A stretch of 12,970 nucleotides of DNA from Bacteriovoracaceae bacterium (GTDB taxonomy: Bacteria; Bdellovibrionota; Bacteriovoracia; Bacteriovoracales; Bacteriovoracaceae). The notes beneath the pieces are model-generated. The model searched no databases. It saw only the letters and a program-made list of their open reading frames with translations, and was not told the DNA's origin. The stretch is taken from contig JAKLJM010000091.1 in NCBI GenBank assembly GCA_023151145.1, forward strand, positions 1 through 12,970, read 5' to 3'. A program made the position numbers and the translations under genes. Position 1 is the first letter of the stretch, and each line of letters opens with the position of its first letter. Below, one piece after another: positions 6,994-12,970 of the stretch.

Positions 6994-9900
6994 TTGAACA
7001 CTTTAAAACTCTTTCTGCTTAGTTTATGTTTTGTATTATCTCCCCTTACTCCCGCCGTGGCTGCGGAGGTAGATAAATTTCCCCTTTTAAAAACAGAGGA
7101 TTACAACCTTGCTTCGGGGGGAAATACCCGTTCAAAATTTATACTTTTCATCGGTGACTCTGTCGGCGCTGTTGATCTTGGTCAGAAAGTAAAAGATTCG
7201 ATGAAAGCTTATGAAAAAGACCTAGGGGCTTACTTTAAGCCAGGTGAACTCAATACTCTTATTGATCAAATCAATGCACGCACAAAAAAAGATATCATTA
7301 AAGGTGATCTTTCAGATGCAAAAGCACGTCAAGTTCTTTCAATTTTTGGTAATGAACTTATTGGTAAAATAGCTGATCGAATTATGGAAAAACAAGGCGT
7401 GAAAGAAAAAGCACGTCGTGATTTATGGGTAGCTAAAATCTTAGGGCCCTATAATCAATGTAATCGTCGTGCCACTAATGCTTATTATCACTCGAAACAA
7501 TGTCTGGAAGCGCTTGCAGGAAGCTTAGTTCCCAATACCGGAACAGCTCTTGTGTATGAATTATCCAAAGCAAATCTTGCTTCAAATTTAGCCTCTCATG
7601 AGCAACCAGCTTTTTTAGATCAACAAGTGAATCATTATTTAGGATGTATTAGAAAAGCAGGTTCAGATCCAAGCGCTGGTGAAGTAACGAACTGTTCAAT
7701 TGCAGCCATGAAGATTGGTGTGAAAAATGTGACCAAAACATCACTCGCTAAACAGGTCATGCCTTCAGTAGACAATAATAAAGCTCAATATCAAAAAATT
7801 GAAAATGCTGTCTATCCTCAGTTTCAAGGATGTGTTGATAATGTTGGGGGCGATCCTAATGCTGATTTAGTTAAAGAATTTTACGGATGTATTGATACAC
7901 TAGTGATGAATACTGGTGGTGAAGTTGTTAGTTTTAGAAATATTCGAAAAGATGGCATGCTAGACACTACGGTTTGTGAAACAAAAGTAACAAACAGTAT
8001 TACCTATGCCGTCATCTTAAATTCGTTTGACGAGACTGCCAAATCTTCGGCCAGTTCACCAAAAGAACATTCATCGCTTTTACAGAAAGGAAAAAAAGCA
8101 CTTGATAGTTGTTGGAATCCATCAATGGCCGTGGCAACGAGAGAAAGTTGTATTCGAAAATCCGTTATTTCTTTTGCCGATTCAGTAGCTGTGGTGAGCT
8201 TTGATAAAGCCATTCCAAGTGATTTAAAAGCAAAAGCAACTATTCAAAAAGAAGGATTGGCGGAATTAAAAAAATGTTTAGAAACAAACCTTCCGAAAAA
8301 ACCCTCTGAAGATAGTGGCTTAAATGGCAAAATTGATAAATGTAAATATGGTGTCACCCTTTCTGTTGCCGTAAAGACAGCGGAAGAAAGTATTAAAGAT
8401 CTTGGGAAAGATCTTCCTCCGGCAAAACTACAAGCCATGTTAAAATCCATCGTGCAAGAGGATTTTAAAAAATGTCTAGGAAAAGAACCAACGGATAAAG
8501 TTTTAGATCGTTGTTCAACTGATTTAAAAATCACGTCTGCTAAAGAAATATCAGAAGCCCTGTTTGCTAAAAACATTGATGATTTTGTGGCCAAAAATGG
8601 TGGAGCACAAAAACTTGGTTTAACAAATACAACAATAGCGAATTATAAACAGTCACTGACTCGTGAAACCAATCAATGTATCGAACAAGGAAAATCACAA
8701 GCTGACGTGATGATACCTATTAATAAATGTTTAAAAGGAAGTATTAAAAACCTTGCACTCTATTTAGGAAATGCTCAGTTTTCTGCCAGCACCAGTGATA
8801 TGTATAAAGATCGTAAAGCAGAAGGTGATCGACTAAGTGCAGATTTTCAAAAAAGCTTACGTGAATGTTTAGCGGCAAAAGACAGTGCTCAACATAGTAT
8901 TGGGGATTACACGGCAAATATTGATACCTGCTCTGACAAGGTGGGGAAATCAGCGATGTTATCAGTTGGTACAGATCAAATTGATTACAGCTTAAACAAC
9001 TATCTTGCTGACGCTCCAAATAGCAATCAAGCACAAACTCGTGCGCAAATTAAAACAAAACTTTTAGGAAGTTTCCAACAATGTCTAAAAACATCTAAGG
9101 ATACTAATCCTTGTATCGACAACATGAAAAGAGATGCTACTCAGACAATTGTACTAGCATATGGTGCCTCTCAAGTTAAATCACAATTAACACTTAATGA
9201 GAGTCCGGCAAAAATTAAAACCATTGAAGAAGCATTTAAGGTTTGTACTGCAAAAGCTAAAAATGGAGATAAATTAAGCACGGAATTAGATGAATGTATC
9301 AAAGCTTATGCTATCGAGTTTGCCAAAACTCTTGGAGAAATGAAAGTCGTTCCTCTCTTAAAAAAGACACTTGGAACAGATGATTATAATAAAAACAAAA
9401 CTCAAACTGATACACTGATGAATAACTATAAACAGTGTCTTCAAAACCTCTATCCTGTTTCCATGGCCGACGGCTTTATGGAAAAACTAGCTATTTGTAC
9501 AAAAGGGTTAGAGCAAAAAACCATTGGTTTTGTTAAATCCGTTGTAAATAATTGGATGAACGAAAGTGAAAGTAGCGACAAAGTTAGTAAACAATTAAAA
9601 GATGAATTCTCTCTCTTCTTACCATGTCTAGGCGCTGTCCTTCCAGGTGAACCTTGGAGTGAAGACAATGACAAACAAGTCGATTCAATGCTTAAACCTG
9701 TAGCGATTCTTCTTGGTCAATACATTGATTACGATATCAACGTAGCTGGAAAAACATTACAAGAAATTACTGCACAACTGGCGAAAGATTTAAGTGAACA
9801 AGGACCAGATAAAGCGAAGACTGGAATTGTTGATTTACTGGCCAAAAACGGAGCGCTTGATCAACTATTAAAAACCATGGTGCGCTCAAACGTAGTTGAT

Positions 9901-10434
9901 GCATTCAAAGCTATTCCTGATAAAGAAATTCCTGCATCTCTAAAAGAAGATCTCACAAAACGCGAGACGATTAATGCTATTTTTGAAGGTGAATTCGGAA
10001 AGAGATTAAAAGAAAAAACTCTTAATTCCATTATCAAACCAGCGCTTTTACAAGGAGCTGACTTAAGTGGACCGGCTCTCACGAAAGCACAAGATGATAT
10101 TAAAAATGACGTCGTGGTTGAGTTAGTAAATTCTAGCCGTTTTGGTACAAAGCTTGTTGATTACTCTATTGAAAAGAGTTTAAAAGAAACTGGTTGGTTT
10201 ACGAAATTCGTTGGTAAAGCACTTTACTCAAAAGATGCCTTTGATTGGTCAAATTTAAAAACAACTCCATCAGGTAAAGCGGCTGAACGTTTTATTAAAG
10301 ACAATGTTCTGTTGCCAAAATTCCAAGGGAAAAAAGTTGATCCAGCTGAAGAAAAGAAATTAATGGATCAAGCAGAAGAAATGGTTACTCAAGCTGTAAA
10401 AAAATACTCTGATGAGAAAAAAGGTAATAAATAA
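6994..10434 (+). CDS. Exported 1146-residue protein with about eleven paired-cysteine helical repeats, unknown family
   Basis: The start is TTG with AGGAG six bases upstream. A Sec signal peptide (MNTLKLFLLSLCFVLSPLTP, then AVA before AEVDKF) directs it to the periplasm or beyond. Residues 25-150 are a helical, cysteine-free N-terminal part. Residues 156-878 contain 24 cysteines. Twenty-two fall into eleven pairs: 156/170, 218/234, 280/299, 373/386, 428/450, 494/507, 562/579, 625/646, 697/707, 751/768 and 815/835. Cys328 and Cys878 are single. First cysteines lie 54-72 residues apart, except for one gap of 93 that contains Cys328. The local patterns are similar: hydrophobic-x-[KQ]-C-[LI] at the first cysteine (FKKCLGK, FQQCLKT, YKQCLQN) and L/I-D-[KRE]-C at the second (IDKC, LDRC, LDEC). 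The cysteine-free C-terminal 265 residues are Lys-rich and helical. I infer disulfide-closed helical hairpins in tandem. No catalytic motif is recognised. The receiver gene follows after two bases, so the two are co-transcribed. Confidence 0.9.
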   Translation: MNTLKLFLLSLCFVLSPLTPAVAAEVDKFPLLKTEDYNLASGGNTRSKFILFIGDSVGAVDLGQKVKDSMKAYEKDLGAYFKPGELNTLIDQINARTKKDIIKGDLSDAKARQVLSIFGNELIGKIADRIMEKQGVKEKARRDLWVAKILGPYNQCNRRATNAYYHSKQCLEALAGSLVPNTGTALVYELSKANLASNLASHEQPAFLDQQVNHYLGCIRKAGSDPSAGEVTNCSIAAMKIGVKNVTKTSLAKQVMPSVDNNKAQYQKIENAVYPQFQGCVDNVGGDPNADLVKEFYGCIDTLVMNTGGEVVSFRNIRKDGMLDTTVCETKVTNSITYAVILNSFDETAKSSASSPKEHSSLLQKGKKALDSCWNPSMAVATRESCIRKSVISFADSVAVVSFDKAIPSDLKAKATIQKEGLAELKKCLETNLPKKPSEDSGLNGKIDKCKYGVTLSVAVKTAEESIKDLGKDLPPAKLQAMLKSIVQEDFKKCLGKEPTDKVLDRCSTDLKITSAKEISEALFAKNIDDFVAKNGGAQKLGLTNTTIANYKQSLTRETNQCIEQGKSQADVMIPINKCLKGSIKNLALYLGNAQFSASTSDMYKDRKAEGDRLSADFQKSLRECLAAKDSAQHSIGDYTANIDTCSDKVGKSAMLSVGTDQIDYSLNNYLADAPNSNQAQTRAQIKTKLLGSFQQCLKTSKDTNPCIDNMKRDATQTIVLAYGASQVKSQLTLNESPAKIKTIEEAFKVCTAKAKNGDKLSTELDECIKAYAIEFAKTLGEMKVVPLLKKTLGTDDYNKNKTQTDTLMNNYKQCLQNLYPVSMADGFMEKLAICTKGLEQKTIGFVKSVVNNWMNESESSDKVSKQLKDEFSLFLPCLGAVLPGEPWSEDNDKQVDSMLKPVAILLGQYIDYDINVAGKTLQEITAQLAKDLSEQGPDKAKTGIVDLLAKNGALDQLLKTMVRSNVVDAFKAIPDKEIPASLKEDLTKRETINAIFEGEFGKRLKEKTLNSIIKPALLQGADLSGPALTKAQDDIKNDVVVELVNSSRFGTKLVDYSIEKSLKETGWFTKFVGKALYSKDAFDWSNLKTTPSGKAAERFIKDNVLLPKFQGKKVDPAEEKKLMDQAEEMVTQAVKKYSDEKKGNK
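7459..9627 (+). repeat. Divergent tandem protein repeats, about 63 residues each, with a cysteine pair per unit
   Basis: The array spans residues 156-878 of the 1146-residue protein. Successive first cysteines are at 156, 218, 280, 373, 428, 494, 562, 625, 697, 751, 815 and 878, giving steps of 62, 62, 93, 55, 66, 68, 63, 72, 54, 64 and 63. Spacing within pairs varies from 10 to 22 residues. The units are too diverged to be seen as DNA repeats, so the duplications are old. The last unit lacks its second cysteine, and the long step contains the lone Cys328, as if one unit had decayed. Confidence 0.8.
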
Positions 10435-10436
10435 TC

Positions 10437-10883
10437 ATGGGAACAAAAGTGAACTTACAATTACCTGATGATAAACCATTTAGAGAGCAAGACTTTAATG
10501 TTGTTATCGTTGATGAGAATGCCACTTATCGCAATCAACTCGCCTCTCGTCTACGCATGATGGGATTTTATATTGAATTTGCCACTGGTGGATTTCACCT
10601 GATGCATATTTTAGAAAAAGAAGGGAAGAATTTTCATTTAATTATTCTTCATAATAATATGAGTGATATGTCTTCCTTTGAGATGACTGGTTTAGTGCGA
10701 ACCTTTAAATCTAAAGCCGAACTCCCTATTCTCTTTTTATCGCGTAGCGTGGCTCCTGATGATCTCAAAGAACTGATTGCTTTTGGTATCAATGATTTCT
10801 ACCAAAAAACCAACGAACAGCATAAAATTGCTGAAAAAGTTCAAAAGTTCTTTGCTGCACGAAAAACGGCCCAGGCTTCCTAG
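10437..10883 (+). CDS. Single-domain receiver (response-regulator-like) protein with a degenerate phosphorylation site
   Basis: The 148-residue protein has the order and hydrophobic pattern of a CheY-like receiver: strand 1 NVVIVDEN with acidic pair Asp26-Glu27, strand 3 LIILHNNMSDMS, strand 4 LPILFLSRS with Ser102 at the Thr/Ser switch position, and strand 5 NDFYQK with the conserved Lys124. The residue at the phospho-acceptor position, normally Asp, is His72, and the usual Pro after the lysine is Thr. Phosphorylation in the ordinary way is therefore unlikely, and this looks like a pseudo-receiver working by protein-protein contact. No DNA-binding or enzymatic output domain follows. It should be cytoplasmic. 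Its ATG lies two bases after the stop of the exported repeat protein, suggesting translational coupling. An alternative GTG start at 10449 with GGGA six bases upstream cannot be excluded and would not affect the domain. Confidence 0.87.
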   Translation: MGTKVNLQLPDDKPFREQDFNVVIVDENATYRNQLASRLRMMGFYIEFATGGFHLMHILEKEGKNFHLIILHNNMSDMSSFEMTGLVRTFKSKAELPILFLSRSVAPDDLKELIAFGINDFYQKTNEQHKIAEKVQKFFAARKTAQAS

Positions 10884-10913
10884 GGAAACTCACCGCTTTT
10901 ACCCATTCTTCCC

Positions 10914-10943
10914 TCGACAAATAGAATGAAAAATCCTTAGAAT
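10914..10943 (+). promoter_or_regulatory. Possible sigma-70-type promoter for icd
   Basis: TCGACA (10914-10919) and TAGAAT (10938-10943) are separated by 18 bases, each matching the housekeeping consensus in four or five of six positions. Transcription would start about 35 bases before the icd start codon. I see no terminator between the receiver gene and icd, so readthrough from upstream is also possible. Confidence 0.4.
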
Positions 10944-10985
10944 GCCTCTATCTATTTTGTTATTTCAACCCAAAGGAATATCCGC

Positions 10986-12209
10986 ATGAAAAAGATTAAA
11001 GTTGTTAATCCTGTAGTCGAGCTTGATGGTGATGAAATGACCAGAATCATCTGGAAATTCATCAAAGATAAATTGATCCTCCCATACTTAGATATTGATA
11101 TTAAGTATTACGATCTTGGTATGGAATATAGAGATCAAACCAATGACCAAGTTACGGTTGATGCTGCTGAAGCCATCAAAAAGTACAACGTTGGTATTAA
11201 ATGTGCGACCATCACTCCAGATGAAGCACGTGTAAAAGAATTTAACTTAAAAGAAATGTGGAAGTCTCCAAACGGAACAATCAGAAACATTCTTGATGGT
11301 ACAGTTTTTAGAGAGCCTATTATTTGTAAAAACGTTCCAAGACTTGTTCCAAACTGGACGGCACCTATCATGATCGGTCGTCACGCATTTGGTGATCAAT
11401 ACCGCGCTACTGATTTCGTGGTTCCAGGAAAAGGAAAACTTACGATTACTTTCCAAGGTGAAAACGGCGAAAAGATCGAAAAAGAAGTTTATAACTTTAA
11501 AGGCCCAGGTGTGGCACTTTCAATGTATAACACTGAAGAGTCTATTAGAGGTTTCGCACACTCATGTTTTAATATGGCCCTTTCTAAAAAATGGCCTTTA
11601 TACTTCTCTTCGAAAAACACTATCCTAAAAAAATATGATGGTCGCTTTAAAGACATCTTTGAAGAAATCTACCAAGCAGACTACAAGAAAAAATTCGAGT
11701 CTCTAGGAATCGTATACGAACACAGACTAATCGACGATATGGTTGCTTCTGCTCTTAAATGGAATGGGAATTTTGTTTGGGCATGTAAAAACTACGACGG
11801 TGACGTTCAGTCAGATACAGTAGCTCAAGGTTTCGGCTCTCTTGGACTTATGACTTCAGTTCTTGTGACTCCAGATGGAAAGACAATGGAAGCAGAAGCT
11901 GCTCACGGAACAGTAACTAGACACTACAGAATGCACCAACAAGGAAAACCTACTTCAACTAACCCAATCGCTTCTATCTTTGCATGGACGAGAGGATTAG
12001 CTCATAGAGGAAAACTTGATAACACTCCAGAGCTTATTAACTTTGCTGAAACTCTTGAAAAAGTATGTGTAGCAACGGTTGAATCTGGAAAAATGACAAA
12101 GGACTTAGCTGTTTGTATCCATGGCGAAAAAGTAACTGCTGATCAGTATTTAACGACTGAAGCATTCTTAGATGCTATTGATTCAAACCTTAAAAAGGCA
12201 CTTAGCTAA
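10986..12209 (+). CDS. icd: NADP-dependent isocitrate dehydrogenase, type II homodimeric
   Basis: The enzyme oxidatively decarboxylates isocitrate to 2-oxoglutarate in the TCA cycle with NADP+ as acceptor, in the cytoplasm. At 407 residues it matches the type II homodimeric form (human IDH1/IDH2-like, about 414) rather than the E. coli or monomeric types. Substrate residues are intact: Thr77, Ser94, Arg100, Arg109, Arg132 in IGRHAFGDQYRATDF, Tyr139 and Lys210. The metal-binding aspartates are Asp250 in HRLIDDMVA, and Asp273 and Asp277 in NYDGDVQSD. Arg312-His313 in HGTVTRHYR are the residues that give NADP specificity in this family. The start is supported by AAGGA eight bases upstream. The arginine codons are mostly AGA, suggesting codon bias in a well-expressed gene. 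It is probably transcribed from its own promoter and ends at a strong terminator. The neighbours have no metabolic link. Confidence 0.97.
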   Translation: MKKIKVVNPVVELDGDEMTRIIWKFIKDKLILPYLDIDIKYYDLGMEYRDQTNDQVTVDAAEAIKKYNVGIKCATITPDEARVKEFNLKEMWKSPNGTIRNILDGTVFREPIICKNVPRLVPNWTAPIMIGRHAFGDQYRATDFVVPGKGKLTITFQGENGEKIEKEVYNFKGPGVALSMYNTEESIRGFAHSCFNMALSKKWPLYFSSKNTILKKYDGRFKDIFEEIYQADYKKKFESLGIVYEHRLIDDMVASALKWNGNFVWACKNYDGDVQSDTVAQGFGSLGLMTSVLVTPDGKTMEAEAAHGTVTRHYRMHQQGKPTSTNPIASIFAWTRGLAHRGKLDNTPELINFAETLEKVCVATVESGKMTKDLAVCIHGEKVTADQYLTTEAFLDAIDSNLKKALS

Positions 12210-12242
12210 TTACTTAGTCACTTTTTTGATACTTTATAAATG

Positions 12243-12277
12243 GCCGGAATGCTTCAAAACATTCCGGCTTTTTTTTT
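12243..12277 (+). terminator. Rho-independent terminator of icd
   Basis: A nine-base-pair GC-rich stem (GCCGGAATG / CATTCCGGC) with an eight-base loop is followed directly by nine Ts, 33 bases after the icd stop codon. This is a textbook intrinsic terminator on the plus strand. Confidence 0.95.
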
Positions 12278-12365
12278 GAAGACTTGTATTTTTTACACTC
12301 CCCTAGACGAAGAGTCCCCACCTGCGATAAATCCTCTCTACTTCGCATTATTAAAGAGGTGGAAA

Positions 12366-12749
12366 ATGAAAAAATTAGCCCTATTGGCATTAACGGTATT
12401 AGCTGCTCAATCATACGCACAGGAAGCTGTGACTCCTGATGATTTAGCCTTTGCAGATGAAGTGCTTGAGACTCCAGCACTAAACATCAATGGTAAAATT
12501 CAAACTGAAAAAACAGTAGTTGAAGAAAAGAAAATTGAAGAAGTAGCTCCAGTTCAAAAAATTGCAGTAAGAAAACCTTTAACAGCTTCTCAAAAAATTC
12601 AGCTTTACAGAGCTAAATTAGAAGAAAGAAACAGAGTAATGGTTCAAAAGAAAATTGAAGAAATTCGATTAAGACAAGAAATTGCACTTATGAAGCAATT
12701 AGAAGCTCAAATGAATAAAACATTAAAAGCTATTGATTCCGTAGAGTAA
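12366..12749 (+). CDS. Small exported Lys/Glu-rich protein, probable coiled coil, unknown function
   Basis: The 127-residue product starts at ATG 12366, with AGAGG six bases upstream. The open frame extends back to an ATG at 12240, but that part would lie in the icd terminator and place 42 residues before an excellent signal peptide, so I reject it. The signal peptide is MKKLALLALTVLAAQSYA, cleaved before QE. Residues 20-45 are acidic and probably disordered. Residues 72-124 are strongly helical with heptad-like hydrophobic spacing and many Lys, Glu, Arg and Gln, as in a coiled coil. The motif KKIEE occurs twice, at 55-59 and 95-99, and corresponds to a 17-base exact direct repeat. There is no cysteine and no enzymatic motif. 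It is probably a structural or adaptor protein in the periplasm. The gene is monocistronic between two terminators. Confidence 0.85.
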   Translation: MKKLALLALTVLAAQSYAQEAVTPDDLAFADEVLETPALNINGKIQTEKTVVEEKKIEEVAPVQKIAVRKPLTASQKIQLYRAKLEERNRVMVQKKIEEIRLRQEIALMKQLEAQMNKTLKAIDSVE

Positions 12750-12771
12750 AAAATCATAAAATGAAGAAATG

Positions 12772-12804
12772 AAAAAAACCACCTTTAAAAGGTGGTTTTT
12801 TTTT
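12772..12804 (+). terminator. Rho-independent terminator of the small coiled-coil gene
   Basis: The stem AACCACC / GGTGGTT extends outward through a run of As pairing with Ts and inward by one T-A pair around a five-base loop, with nine Ts at 12796-12804. It lies 22 bases after the stop codon. The upstream A run also gives a T tract on the minus strand, so it could act in both directions. Confidence 0.9.
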
Positions 12805-12808
12805 GCCC

Positions 12809-12837
12809 AAAAAAAACCACGACTAAAAGTCGTGGTT
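12809..12837 (-). terminator. Rho-independent terminator of the minus-strand gene entering from the right edge
   Basis: A perfect ten-base-pair stem (12815-12824 with 12828-12837, AACCACGACT / AGTCGTGGTT, loop AAA) is followed on the minus strand by a T tract (complement of 12809-12816). It lies nine bases past the stop of the L,D-transpeptidase-like gene and only a few bases from the opposing terminator. Confidence 0.88.
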
Positions 12838-12846
12838 AATGTTTTC

Positions 12847-12970
12847 TTAGTTAGTTTTTTTAAGCTCTTCCCAATTCGAATGATAACCAAACAACAACGT
12901 TCTTCCCTTCATTCTTTTAATTACTGCTGCGATATTTTGTTTTGAAACCGCTGGACAGCCTTGGCTTAAG
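12847..12970 (-). CDS. C-terminal end of a YkuD-like murein L,D-transpeptidase family protein (partial)
   Basis: Reading the minus strand inward from the right edge gives 40 residues and a TAA stop: LSQGCPAVSKQNIAAVIKRM followed by KGRTLLFGYHSNWEELKKTN. The SQGCPAV segment matches the catalytic-cysteine motif of L,D-transpeptidases, and the continuation (an isoleucine-rich helix, then a Lys-Gly turn, LLFGYH, a final Trp) is what I would expect at the end of the variant often annotated as murein L,D-transpeptidase catalytic domain family. Such enzymes form or exchange 3-3 cross-links or attach proteins to peptidoglycan in the periplasm. The catalytic histidine and signal peptide would be outside the window. 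The call rests on a short segment, so the family is likely but not certain. Confidence 0.72.
   Translation of the reverse strand, partial: LSQGCPAVSKQNIAAVIKRMKGRTLLFGYHSNWEELKKTN

Noticed and set aside
7135..7170. FIGDSVG near the N-terminus of the 1146-residue protein, reminiscent of the GDS block of SGNH/GDSL hydrolases
   Set aside because: None of the other blocks of that family (Gly, Asn, and the C-terminal DxxH) appear at the expected places, so the match is probably chance.
8004..10082. Several minus-strand open frames of 69-116 codons inside the 1146-residue gene
   Set aside because: They are antisense shadows of a frame supported by a signal peptide and regular cysteine repeats.
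10882..10914. Inverted repeat AGGGAA / TTCCCT between the receiver gene and icd, considered as a terminator
   Set aside because: The stem is only six base pairs with a 21-base loop and no T tract follows, so it is not a convincing terminator.
12240..12365. A 42-codon upstream extension of the small coiled-coil gene
   Set aside because: It would start in the icd terminator hairpin and bury a perfect signal peptide. The ATG at 12366 has a good ribosome binding site.

Overview
The window is AT-rich, compact and mostly protein-coding. It looks like chromosomal sequence from a Gram-negative bacterium, and my best guess is the Bdellovibrionota (Bacteriovorax/Halobacteriovorax/Peredibacter-like). 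That guess rests on base composition, the large number of long exported proteins of unknown family, a poly-glycine lipoprotein, a type II NADP-isocitrate dehydrogenase and a YkuD-like murein enzyme. It is not a firm identification. I see no tRNA, rRNA, CRISPR array, insertion sequence, phage gene or attachment site, and no gene-free stretch longer than about 210 bases.

Left block, minus strand (1-5119): an exported 1011-residue protein of unknown family is followed after 29 bases by an exported subtilisin-like serine protease. The protease is open through the whole left part of the window and runs off its left edge. The two probably form one transcript. On the other side of a divergent intergenic region lies a small exported four-cysteine protein (5308-5841, plus). 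It converges on a poly-glycine lipoprotein (5903-6787, minus), and a shared bidirectional hairpin terminator lies between them.

Middle block, plus strand (6994-10883): an exported 1146-residue protein starts at TTG. It carries eleven pairs of cysteines spaced about 63 residues apart, which looks like a long disulfide-stapled helical-repeat array that I do not recognise. Two bases after its stop begins a 148-residue receiver domain whose phospho-accepting aspartate appears to be histidine. This pair is the most unusual part of the window.

Right block (10986-12970): icd, a housekeeping TCA-cycle gene with a possible promoter and a strong terminator, comes first. A short exported, lysine/glutamate-rich, probably coiled-coil protein follows. 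Two back-to-back hairpins then separate it from the last 40 codons of a minus-strand L,D-transpeptidase-like murein enzyme that enters from the right edge.

Seven of the nine genes seen are, or are likely to be, exported or envelope-associated. Only the receiver and Icd look cytoplasmic. The window therefore reads as an envelope/secretion neighbourhood with one housekeeping gene in it.
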